Part shown: positions 54,972 to 64,000 of the stretch, piece by piece | How positions within the stretch are numbered: the first letter of the stretch is position 1 | How the letters are laid out: each line of letters opens with the position of its first letter | NCBI GenBank assembly: GCA_033239525.1 | Contig: BSYO01000002.1 | Location: forward strand, 13,612,626 to 13,676,625 | DNA from: Nepenthes gracilis | Taxonomy: Eukaryota > Streptophyta > Magnoliopsida > Caryophyllales > Nepenthaceae | Direction: 5' to 3' | DNA length: 64,000 nt | Position numbers and translations under genes: made by a program | Notes under the pieces: generated by a model | Database searches by the model: none | The model's input: only the letters and a program-made list of their open reading frames with translations | What the model was told of the DNA's origin: nothing

Positions 54972-55619
54972 GTAAGTTTAAAATAATATTTTAATATATT
55001 TTTTTAATTTTAGTATTTTATATTATAGAAATAAATTTCAACTACCAAACATATTAAAAAAAGACCATAATATAACCTCATATATTCATATACCGTGTGA
55101 GATAATGGCCAGAAGTGACAGTTATTATGATTATCTCATTAATTGAGCTATCTTATTATTTCAAATTTTATAATTTAGTAATAATAAATAAAAGCCGAGA
55201 TTTATGTTATGCTTTATTAATATACAATTCTATTAATTATGTTTTATTTCATTAATAAAAGGACCATGACACTAAGAGTTTGTTAAAGTCCTCCCAAATT
55301 TGTTGGTTTAAAGAAAAATAAAGATAAAATGGTAAAGTTGTAAGAAAAAAATCGGTGTTTTTATTTATATATCTTTAATTCTATATTTTGTCATAATATG
55401 AGGATGTCATTAAGATACTATTAAGTTGGAGCTTTTAAATTCAATAAAAACATTACTCATATTAAATCACCTTCGAGATAATATAATAAGAGGCATTTGA
55501 TATTTCTAATCAAATTTTAAATCCTCTAATTAATGGAGATTAATTTGTCAACATCCTCCTTTAACCCAATTAATTTAGGGTATTCATCATGAATATAAAA
55601 ATATTAACAACTTGATCAT
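54972..55619. other. AT-rich stretch without a recognisable gene
   Basis: Low-complexity sequence between the Tat element and the minus-strand gag remnant. Nothing further is seen. Confidence 0.4.
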
Positions 55620-57240
55620 GAGATTTGCAGTATATCAACTCGACTTCAATGTTTTTTACTTGCTTCCAGTTAAAATGATAACATATATCAATATACTTAT
55701 TTTCTTAAAAAATCTCCAAAAAGGGTAAATTTCTAAGCCAAATTACATAACACGTGATAGAATTATCGGTCATATACTTTATAAGTTAATAGTATAGCAA
55801 TTGCTTACTTCTTGAAATACCATATAAAAATCAAATTGCCCAAGAAGAAAGCAAATTTTGATGTGCCCTTTTGTTCATCTAAATAGATGATTCTAGTTTG
55901 ACATGTTTTTGATGTTCAACATGCAAATCTAAAAAGTTTTGACATGATTTTCAATTATCCAAGTGTGCTTAATTTGTTTTAACTTTATTTGTGTAGTAAA
56001 TTTTGTGCTTTTTGAATAAGATTATACCATTAATTCTTTCTTGAGGTCTTCCTACGAGTTGATATTTAATCTCTCAGGGGCAATTACCCCACATTTAGTG
56101 TACCACCATAGTTTAGCATCAGCAACTAAGTATATTATCAGCATGGAAATCTTAGCCCCATTCAAGTCCATCTTCATAACCCTAAAGTACTATTATAAAT
56201 TGAAGATGAAGTTGCAAAACTCCTATAAATTCTCGTGCCACCATATGAGCTACGTTTCAGAGGCTTGACATTGTCATTTTTAAAGGCACTACCATCAGTT
56301 ATAGTAGCGCTTACTAAAAGACTTACTTTACCAATAAGTTAGGCATTCTCTTCTAGCAATTCTCTTATTGAGTTGCCAATATTTCTAGTTAGGTTCTTTA
56401 CTGCTTCTTTAAGGGAGTTCAATTGGTTGATAATGTTATTTCCCAACCTTTCCATCCTATCAAAAGATTTGTCTCGAACTTTTGATTCAATTACCATTCT
56501 ATAAAGAACTTCAATATGAGTCATTATGACCAGATGAGCCGCAAGATATGTCTCAGTAGCTAGTTATAGTGTCATTTGGACTATCACGATCCCTTTACAT
56601 GAGCTTTTACCAAAATTGAAGCCTCTTATACTGCTCATATCAAAAGTTAGCCTTTGATACTAACTATTATAATTAGAATGTTACAGCCACAAGAACCATG
56701 GTTATTTGTTCTAGTTGGGAGCTAAATGCCAGAAGAATTGACCTCTGAGCACACTTAAATATAAGGGTTGATTAGTGGTTGAAATCACAAGAAAGCTTAT
56801 ACTGTTGAAAATATCAAACGCAAGTATTAGTTAAAAATGCGAAAACATGAACAAGCAAGCAATAGCAACAGGTAAGCAATAACAATATGCAACAGTCAGT
56901 TATATAAAAAGATTTCTTGAATTCATTCCTCTATATAGAGAATTTTAGATATTTTAATTTTTAACACTAGTATACGTTAAAAATCACCAACATTGATAAT
57001 GAAGTAATACACATTTTTATAACACTAAAATTTAAACGCAGTTGACTTAAATTCAATTTGAGTTTGAAGATGTCGCATTGCCTAAGGCTCATGTATACCC
57101 CATTGGTGGATATTTTAAAATAAAAAATAATTAAAGATAGTTGTTTTTTTTTATTTCATTTACAGTATTAATAAAATCTAGATATAAAAAAATTAAAAAA
57201 AGTATTAAAATAGTGATTTTACGATATAATTATGATCATT
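55620..57240 (-). pseudogene. Minus-strand Ty3/gypsy remnant: LTR, PBS and gag
   Basis: Minus-strand order: a possible LTR right of 56679 ending GGCTGTAACA, then TTAGTATCAAAGG (56653-56665), close to the TTGGTATCAGAG initiator-tRNA-Met type primer site. A gag start follows at 56524 (MTHIEVLYRMVIES, with a helical NNIINQLNSLKEAVKNL). Decayed capsid motifs come next: GGTRIYRSF near 56240, the MLNYGGTLN remnant of AKLWWRT near 56110, and LGQFDFY-type sequence near 55830. No pol is found. The lineage is unclear, perhaps chromoviral from the primer site. Heavily mutated. Confidence 0.6.
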
Positions 57241-57397
57241 AGGAAGGACGAGGTCGCAGCCTCTCGTGTGAGTAGCTAAAGATAAATCAGCAAAGAAGCC
57301 AATATTTTAAACGATCACCCACTAAGAGGGAGTCGTAGCAGCCAGGCATGAATGTCATCTTATCAGTCGGTGATTCGTCATTGGGGAACACTAAAAC

Positions 57398-58579
57398 TGA
57401 AGGGTACACCATGATATGGGCTGGCCCACGGTCAAAGAGCGCCCAAATAGCCTGCTGGACGGTCAACTCAGATAATGGCCCAACAGGAGGCGAAGGCCCA
57501 AATCCTGAAAGGCCCAAGATGGTCAACGCTAGCATTGATCGTCCAGACCTCAGCAGGCGATCAACTCGCGTACAGACAGTCAACTCGAGCTTTGACCGGA
57601 TGTACTGTAGCGGCAGGTCCAAAAAGGCTTCAAACCTGTTACGGCCCAGGCCCAAACTGGCTGACGAACACGTGCACAAAAAGCAACGGTCCTTTCATGA
57701 TCACATGCCTTTCCTAAAAGCTGATCTTCTCCAGAAAAGACGGCAATGAATTATGCGTCAACAAAACGGTCACATAGGCATGGGACAATCTGAAGATCCA
57801 TTGCACTGTGTAGCAGAAAGAGGATCCATCAAATCACGACTGTCAAGCCCACCAACTCTGAGAAGGCCGCCATTGCCAGTCCAGGAGGAGCTCGTCACGT
57901 TGCCCAAAATTAGAGGCTCTTCTACTGTCCATGAAAGCTTAAGGTCTTTGTTCTGGAAGATACTTGCTTTTGCAGGCTCTTACATGCTTTTATATGCTAT
58001 ACACACTCCTACGCGCTCAGACAAACTCATGAACAAACAACGAAAGCTTACTCAGAAACAGGAGCTCACTTGCTCACTCTCTAACTCGTCTTCGTGAGAA
58101 CACTAAGAACCAGTTTTCTAAAAGACTTCCTACAGTCTCCCATACGAACGCTTACAGAGCTCGAACAGATGCTCATCTTCTCTTTCTCTCTACACAAGTG
58201 TTCGTCCTCCAATCCCACCAAAGGTCTCCGGGTTCCAGGAGACCTCTTCGACTTTCCAAGAATCATTCCCTAAAGCTTCCACGCTTTTAGGACGTGGTTT
58301 CCTTACACTCTCTGTGAGCAGGAAGTGAGAGCTTATGTTTTTAACAAGCCAACACTCCTGACCATCCTACTCTCTCTTTTTTGCTTTCCAGTTTACCTTC
58401 CTTACTTAGAAGGCTTTTACTGACCTGAGCGTCGAAGTATTTTCAGTGGGACAACATTCCGCCGACATACTGACCTCTCGTTTGCTTTAGTGGTGTGCAA
58501 GACTCAGACTCATTGAACGGAGCCGGGTCGAGCTATCTAGACGAATCCGAATCTGTTTGAAGTTGAATCTATGTACGCA
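57398..58579 (+). repeat. 5' LTR of the 57-64 kb Tat element
   Basis: 1182 bp, ending GTACGCA. A possible TATA (TTTATATGC) is near 57989. A W-box pair GGTCAA...TTGATC (second arm changed by one base) is at 57521-57540, preceded by GGCCCAAGAT as in the LTR at 1-1240. Two further TTTGACC/GGTCAA half-sites are at 57461 and 57594. Confidence 0.82.
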
Positions 58580-58582
58580 TCA

Positions 58583-58598
58583 TTGGCACCTTCTGTGG
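58583..58598 (+). other. Primer-binding site (decayed)
   Basis: TTGGCACCTTCTGTGG, 3 nt after the LTR; family form TTGGCGCCGTCTGCGG. Confidence 0.7.
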
Positions 58599-58665
58599 AA
58601 ACCGCTAATAAAAGCCAACCATAACTCTGCACAGCATTCTCTTCTCACCGCCTGACTCATTCTCA

Positions 58666-60230
58666 ATGATGAACACGAGAGCCCAAGCTAGCAATCTCGC
58701 TAGAAACATCACTTCTCCCGATCAGGACCACGTTACTGGTACCATGGTCAATGAGGCAATAGGCGGAGTGCCAGCGCCCTACTTCCAACAACTGATGGAG
58801 CAGATGCAGGCCAACAATGGTTTACTCCAAATACTCTACTCTCAACATGAGCAGCGACAGCAGGCGGCTTCACCAGCAGCCGTCCCTGCGCTGGCCACAA
58901 AAAAGGGTGGCCAGAGGAAAAAGAAACCAGCCAGAAGGCCTTAGAGACCCACCAATAATCCGGTCCCAGCCTCCTCTCACGCTCTAGGCTAGATCAAGCC
59001 TGAGCAACGCTCTGGGAGCACAACTCCGCAGGAAAGTCCGTAGAGGAGAAATCTTCGATACTCTCGGGTAGAAGACGAGAATGTAGTCTAGGAGTGAGCT
59101 TCTAGGACTGCAAGGTCCGCTGGAAGCAGTAGCCAGTCGGCTGCTGGACCCTCCAGAGATAAGATAGAGTTGAGGGCTTACCTCAACTCCAAGAGATCCG
59201 CCAACACCCCTCGCGCAGATCCGCGAGTGGACAAAATTTGGAACCGCATGTTCCAGGACGAGGGACACGCTATTGACCTGGACAGATCTCCTTTCACAGC
59301 AGAGATCCTGAACCGTCCACTGCCCGCCAAGTTTAAAATGCCTTCCTTTGACTCATACGATGGGAACAGTGATCCGGTTGACCACCTAGATCACTTCCGC
59401 ACCCATCTGAGTCTACAAGGGTTGGAAGACTCAGTGATGTGTCGATACTTCCTGCTCACACTGAAGGGAGAGGCCCGTATTTGGTTTCATCGCCTCCATT
59501 CAGGCACCATCGGCAGCTTCCGTGAGCTCACAGATCTCTTCCTGGCTCAGTACGCCTCGAGCCGACAGAAAGAGAATCAACCGTGGCACCTCTTCCATAT
59601 CAAGCAGAAACCGGGAGAGAACCCACAGCGATTCCTAAACCGCTTTGTGACAGAGGCTAGGCAGATCCCCCGGATCACAAAGGAGATGAAACTGGACAAT
59701 TTCATCTCCGTGCTGACCTACAGGGACTTCTTCAAGTACTTGGCCCACAAGAATCCCCAAACCTACCGAGAGGCGGAGTCCGTCACCCGGGCCTACGCTA
59801 CAGCAGAGGAGGCCAATGAGGCGAAATACCAAAAACAGGTAGATTAGCCTCGATCGTTCCCTGGAGAGGGAAAAAGGAAGTACGACGACGGTAATCACCC
59901 CCGCCAGAAGCAGCACATGACTGGGCCGCCGGAGTGCAGAGACTACGGGCCCACCAGCTTTACGCCTTTGACGAAAACGCGCTTAAACGTCCTCATGCAA
60001 ATCCGCAAAGAGAAGTTCCTGAAGTGGCCAAAATCACTAAAGGACTCTGGGAACCAGTAGAAGTACTGCGACTTCCACCACTCTGTTGGGCATTCTATTG
60101 AGGACTACAAGACGCTGCAGAGGGAGATTGAAGAGTTGATTCACAGAGGCCACCTCACCAAATTCGTCAAGGGTCCCGGGCAGAGTTTTAGAGCAGCTGG
60201 CGAAGAGGGGCAGGAGCAATCTTCTCCCCG
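58666..60230 (+). pseudogene. gag of the 57-64 kb Tat element
   Basis: It starts MNTRAQASNLARN (ATG 58666; a second ATG directly before). The frame never shifts through gag, but TAG/TGA stops occur at 58942, 58990 and several places to 59095, and at 59845 and 60058. Capsid motifs: YLNSKRSANTPRADPR, KIWNRMF, DRSPFTAEILNRPLPAKFKM, YDGNSDPVDHL, LSLQGLEDSVMCRYF, ARIWFHRL, WHLFHIKQKPGENPQRFL. A knuckle-like CDFHHSVGHSIEDY near 60067 has lost its last Cys to Tyr. A basic stretch GGQRKKKPARR ends the N-terminal part. Confidence 0.88.
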
Positions 60231-61120
60231 AAATCGGGTTGCAGTAGGGGTGGTTAATATGATCACCATCCGACCTGCTAAGAACCCAGCCGACGGTGAG
60301 GAACAGCAGATTGGGAGGAAGAAGCAACGAACGGCGGACAATACCATTAGCTTCAATGATAATGATTTAACTCATGTAACATCCCCCCATGCTGATCTCC
60401 TTATTGTATCCGCACTCGTTTCAGATGGTAGTGTCGACTACCAGTTGAAGCGGGCGTTCATCGATAATGGAAGTTCTAAGGATTTGCTTTGTTTGGATGT
60501 GTTCTTCAAACTAGGCTTAAAAAAGAACCAACTAAAACCTGTCGAATGACCATTGTATGACCTTGACAACGATCTTGTGCCTGTTTAGGGGACCATCCAA
60601 TTGGAGTTTACCCTGGGTACGTATCCGAAAACAGCAAGCCAAACACTCACCTTCCTAGTGGTCGACCTACCCTCTATGTATAACGCAATACTGGGCAGAC
60701 CTTGCTTAACAGCGTTCAGGGTGGTCACCTCAATTCCACACCTCAAGATGAAGTTCCCGACGCCTTACGGTGTGGGAGAGGTGTTGGGTGACCAGGTTAT
60801 TGGACGAACTTGCTACATGTCTCAGGTTGCCCCTAGCGGCAGCACTAGAACAATTGGATAACTCGACCATCGGGACGAGATAACTCTTTAGCAAGCGCAG
60901 TCCAGTGAAGTCACAGATCTAGTCCCACTGGACGCCGAGGAGCCGAAACAGTGTGTAGAGATCGGCGGCTTACTCACCGGGAAACTGCGCGATGAGTTGA
61001 TCATGTTCCTGCGACGGAACACTGACCTCTTTGCATGGACCCCGACAAACATGCCTGAGATTCTGGCAGAGGTGATGGTCCACAAGTTAGGGCTAGATCC
61101 TGACCAAAAGCCCGTCAGGC
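60231..61120 (+). pseudogene. Protease of the 57-64 kb Tat element
   Basis: Same frame as gag. VGVVNMITIRPAKNP, then the active-site segment AFIDNGSSKDLL (about 60455-60490, intact D-N-G-S-S), VFFKLGLKKNQLK, TGA at 60547, TAG at 60586 where other copies read VPVQG, TIQLEFTLGTYPKTAS, FLVVDLPSMYNAILGRPCL and IPHLKMKFPTPYG. The linker to RT has TAA at 60859 and TAG at 60889, then LLTGKLRDELIMFLRRNTDLFAWTP. Confidence 0.85.
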
Positions 61121-62290
61121 AAAAGTGAAGGAATCACTCCATCGAAAAGCTGATCGCCATCCGAGAGGAGGTGAAGAAGCTGTTGGACGCAGGTTTCATT
61201 AGAGAAGTCCACTACCCGGACTGGCTCTCTAATGTCGCCCTGGTAAAGAAAAGCAATGGGAAGTGGCGGATGTGTATCGATTTTACTGACGATAACAAAG
61301 CCTGCCCGAAGGACAGCTTTCCCTTACTTAGGATCGACCTGCTAGTTGACTCAATAGCCGGACATGAGCTGTTGAGCTTCATGGACGCCTATTCGGGTTA
61401 CAACCAGATCCGAATGAGTTCGGAGGACGAGGAGCACACCTCGTTCATGACTGATCAGGGCACATACTGCTACAAAGTGATGCCTTTCGGACTGAAAAAT
61501 GTTGGAGCAACCTACCAACGACTGGTCAACAAAATATTCGAAAACCAGATTAGTCTCAACATGGAGGTCTACGTCAACGACGTACTCGTCAAGAGCATGG
61601 TCACCGGCGACCATATCCGCGACCTAGTAGAGTTGTTTGAGGTGCTCCGTAAGCATCACATGAAGCTGAACCCGGCTAAGTGTGTCTTCGGAGTAGCCTC
61701 CGGTAAATTCTTGAGTTTCATCGTCTTCCAACGGGGGATTGACGCAAATCCAGAGAAGATCAAGGCTCTCGCAAACATGGCTCCACCACGGAGCATAAAG
61801 GACGTCCAGTGATTGACTGGACGGCTGGCAGTACTGTCCCGCTTCCTCGCAAAGTCTGGTGACAAGTACCAGACCTTTTTCAAGGCCCTTAGAGGAACGA
61901 AATCCAATGGGTTTCAATGGATGGCAGACTGCAAGACAGCTTTCGATGAGCTGAAGCGATATCTGGCCAGCCCGCCGTTGCTAGTGTCACCCAAGGGCAG
62001 AGAAGAGCTATACCTTTACCTGGCAGTGTCGGAGGCGTCCCTTATTTCTGTCCTCATATGTCAGGACTCCAACGCTCAGTGGTCGGTCTACTACGTGAGC
62101 AAAACGTTGACCGGCCCAGAGACCCGCTACTCGCGCGTAGAAAAACTGGCCTTGGCCCTTATATTCTCCACGCGAAAGTTAAGGTCCTACTTTCAGGTGT
62201 ACCGTGTAGTGGTCCTTACAGACCAGCCTCCTAAAAGTATACTCCAGAAACCCGACGTTTCTGGGCGGTTGGTAAAATGAGCTATCAAAT
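61121..62290 (+). pseudogene. Reverse transcriptase and first RNase H, 57-64 kb element
   Basis: Still the same frame. TGA at 61126, then LLDAGFIREV, VALVKKSNGKWRMCIDF, SFMDAYSGYNQIRM and MPFGLKNVGATYQR. The catalytic box reads YVNDVLVKS, so the first Asp of YVDD is lost. TGA at 61810 before LTGRLAVLSRF (the same codon is a stop in the 45-55 kb element). The RNase H keeps LYLYLAVSE, YYVSKTLTG, TRYSRVEKLALAL and VLTDQPPKS; TGA at 62278. RT could not be active. Confidence 0.9.
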
Positions 62291-63010
62291 TGGGCGAGTT
62301 CAATATCGAATTCCGACCCATGCCTGCTGTAAAGGCACAAGCACTGGCTGACTTCATTGTTGAAACTAAAGCCCAGTTCTCGAGGAGCAGCCCGCAGAAA
62401 GCGCGGAACTGCCTGACGGAGTTTCAGAATGGACACTCCACTTGGATGGATCATCTACGGACACTGGCAATGGCGCTGGAGTAGTCCTCACGACCCCTAA
62501 CGGGTTCGAGGTAAAATACTCCCTCAAGCTGAATTTCCCAGCAACCAACAACGTTGCTGGGTACGTGGCCCTATTAGCTGGATTTCGGTTAGCCAAGGAA
62601 TGCTCTGCCAAGAGATTGGAAGTTTACAGCTACTCCAAACTAATCGTTAACTAGGTTAACGGAGACTTTGAGAAAAACAACCCTCACCTGGCCAAGTACT
62701 TGGCGAAGGCCAGGAAGGCTGCCCAGGGTTTCGACAAACTAACCCTGGTTCATGTTCCCAGAACTAAAAACGGGAAGGCGGACCAGCTGGCTAGAACTGC
62801 GCTGCTGCAGGCAAAAACCTGGAACAGTACTTGAGGGACATGAGGGAAATCCTGAACGCTCCCAGCATTAGAAAAACAGAGGCAATGCAGATTTCCAAAG
62901 CGAAAAACTGGATGATACCTTACCTTAATTATCTTACTGACGGATCATTGCCAGAGGATGCAGAGAAGGCTAAACGAATCAGAAAGACGGCCGGCTGGTA
63001 TGCTGTGATT
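62291..63010 (+). pseudogene. Second (archaeal-type) RNase H, 57-64 kb element
   Basis: FNIEFRPMPAVKAQALADFIVE in the pol frame, a frameshift near 62380-62430, then HLDGSSTDTGNGAGVV (Asp), NNVAGYVALLAG (the usual YEALLAG Glu is Val), VYSYSKLIVN (the usual YSDSE Asp is Tyr), HVPRTKNGKADQLA. Two of three catalytic positions are lost. Confidence 0.82.
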
Positions 63011-64000
63011 GACGGATGGCTATAATGCTGTGGCTACTCAACCCCATACCTCCGGTGCCTAAGTCCCGAAGAGGCTTACTATACTTTAGGCGAAGTCCAC
63101 CTCGGGATTTACGGATCGCATATTGGCGGAAAAAACTTAGCCTTCAAGATCATGCGCCAGGGCTACTACTGGCCCTTGATGAAAAAAGACATTCTTGAAA
63201 TTTGTGAAGAAGTGTGAAAGCTGTCAGCTTCATAGCAACCTTCACCGCCAGCCATCCGCGGACCTGAAAATTCTTCAGGCCCCTTGGCCCTTCGCGCAAT
63301 GGGGGCTCGATCTTCTCGACCCATTTCCCATCGCCATGGGGCAAAGAAAGTTTGTCATCGTGGGCATCAACTACTTCACCAAGTGGGTCGAGGCTGTCCC
63401 ACTGGCAAAGATTATGGAGCACAACACCCTAGAGTTCCTTCGCAAGAACATCATTTGCAGATTCGGCGTCCCTGATGTTATTGTGATTGACAACGGGACC
63501 CAATTCTCGAAAAAAACGCTTCACCAAGTATTGTGTCAGCCTTAGCGTCAAGCTGGTCCACACTTCGATGGCATACCCCCAAGGGAATGGACAGGTAGAG
63601 GTCATGAACCGAACGCTACTCCACGGGTTAAAAACTAAGCTGGAGGGACGTAGGGGCTCATCGGTAGATGAGCTCCCCTCCGTTCTCTGGTCTTACCGAA
63701 CAACCCCAAAGGAACCAACGCGCGAGACGTCCTTCAGCCTCTGTTACAGGACTGAAGAAGTAATCTCGATTGAAATCGGGCTTCTGAGTCTTAGGGTGGA
63801 ATCCTTCGACTCGCAAGCTAACTCCCAAAAAATCAGGGAGCACCTAGACTTGTTAGAGGAAGCCCGCGATGCCGCCAGAGTACGGACAGCGGCCTATCAA
63901 CGTCGGATTGTCCGATACTACAATAAAAAGGTTAAGGCACATCGATTCGATGTTGGAGACTTAGTCCTACGAGGCGTCGAAGCCACAGGCAAGCTGGCCG
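63011..64000 (+). pseudogene. Integrase, 57-64 kb element (incomplete at window end)
   Basis: Finger: VHLGIYGSHIGGKNL, a frameshift at about 63195, then KKCESCQLH. Core open 63195-63545: PWPFAQWGLDLLDPF (Asp), GINYFTKWVEAVPL, VIVIDNGTQFS (Asp). A second shift follows after the run of A at 63510-63516. GQVEVMNRTLLHGL carries the Glu near 63600. The C-terminal region to 64000 is recognisable (YYNKKVKAHRFDVGDLVLRG) and continues past the window. Confidence 0.85.

Larger units (their letters stand above)
57398..64000 (+). mobile_element. Tat retrotransposon, 5' part (cut by the window end)
   Basis: LTR 57398-58579, PBS, gag, protease, RT, RNase H, archaeal-type RNase H and most of the integrase. 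The LTR start TGAAGGGTACACC aligns with TGATGGGTACTCC of the LTR at 1-1240, and the ends agree (GTACGCA-TCATTGG). The downstream array, antisense gene and 3' LTR would lie beyond 64000. Confidence 0.9.

Noticed and set aside
45336..54976. Target-site duplication for the 45-55 kb element
   Set aside because: The five bases after the right LTR (GTAAG) were not found next to any plausible left end. Truncation or ectopic recombination may have removed it.

Overview
The window is nuclear DNA of a flowering plant, most likely a eudicot. It has an AT-rich background, one intron-containing R2R3-MYB gene, and otherwise almost nothing but nested retrotransposons: Ty3/gypsy elements of the Tat and chromovirus types, a LINE, a TRIM and solo LTRs. 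I saw no bacterial, organellar or rRNA signal and no tRNA gene.

Layout. 1-1240: LTR and primer-binding site of a minus-strand Tat element whose body lies outside the window. 1241-4837: AT-rich, no gene. 4838-8135: a very old plus-strand chromovirus pol remnant, cut by a minus-strand LINE tail (5829-6283) and a solo Tat-type LTR (6528-7618). 8136-11174: AT-rich, with two fresh tandem duplications. 11175-12010: minus-strand chromovirus integrase/chromodomain remnant. 12110-15457: 3' part of a Tat element. 15963-24000: a LINE that carries ORF1 but no ORF2. It was later split by a 5'-truncated LINE (17771-19034), a minus-strand TRIM (19534-20371) and a 2.1 kb solo LTR (21110-23247), each with a recognisable target-site duplication. 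24715-25560: another minus-strand chromovirus remnant. 26023-35483: a complete Tat element with LTRs and a 5-bp duplication (CATAT). 35489-40520: AT-rich DNA upstream of the MYB gene. 40785-42553: R2R3-MYB of subgroup 21 (MYB52/54/56-like), two exons. 45345-54971: a second nearly complete Tat element with a truncated 3' LTR. 55620-57240: minus-strand gypsy gag, PBS and LTR remnant. 57398-64000: a third Tat element, cut by the window end.

The most interesting signal is in the Tat elements. Between the end of pol and the 3' LTR, three copies (12.7-14.8 kb, 32.5-34.3 kb, 52.8-54.5 kb) carry what looks like a complete gene on the opposite strand. It has a TTTAAA box exactly 100 nt before the ATG (two copies), a first exon encoding a conserved domain that I match to the Pfam family called putative gypsy-type transposon (PF04195), a 67-71 nt phase-0 GT-AG intron at the same place in all three, a coiled-coil second exon and an AATAAN poly(A)-like signal 43-55 nt after the stop. 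Between this antisense gene and pol lies a short hairpin-bearing tandem array, also present in all three copies. All copies are now broken by stops and frameshifts, but the shared gene architecture implies that the ancestor expressed it.

A second theme is the W-box (TTGACC). Inverted pairs sit in the LTRs of three Tat copies of one family, once multiplied by a 154-bp tandem duplication. An unrelated solo LTR carries an 18-bp-periodic array of the same motif. These are candidate WRKY-responsive retrotransposon promoters. The only gene likely to be functional for the host is the MYB factor.
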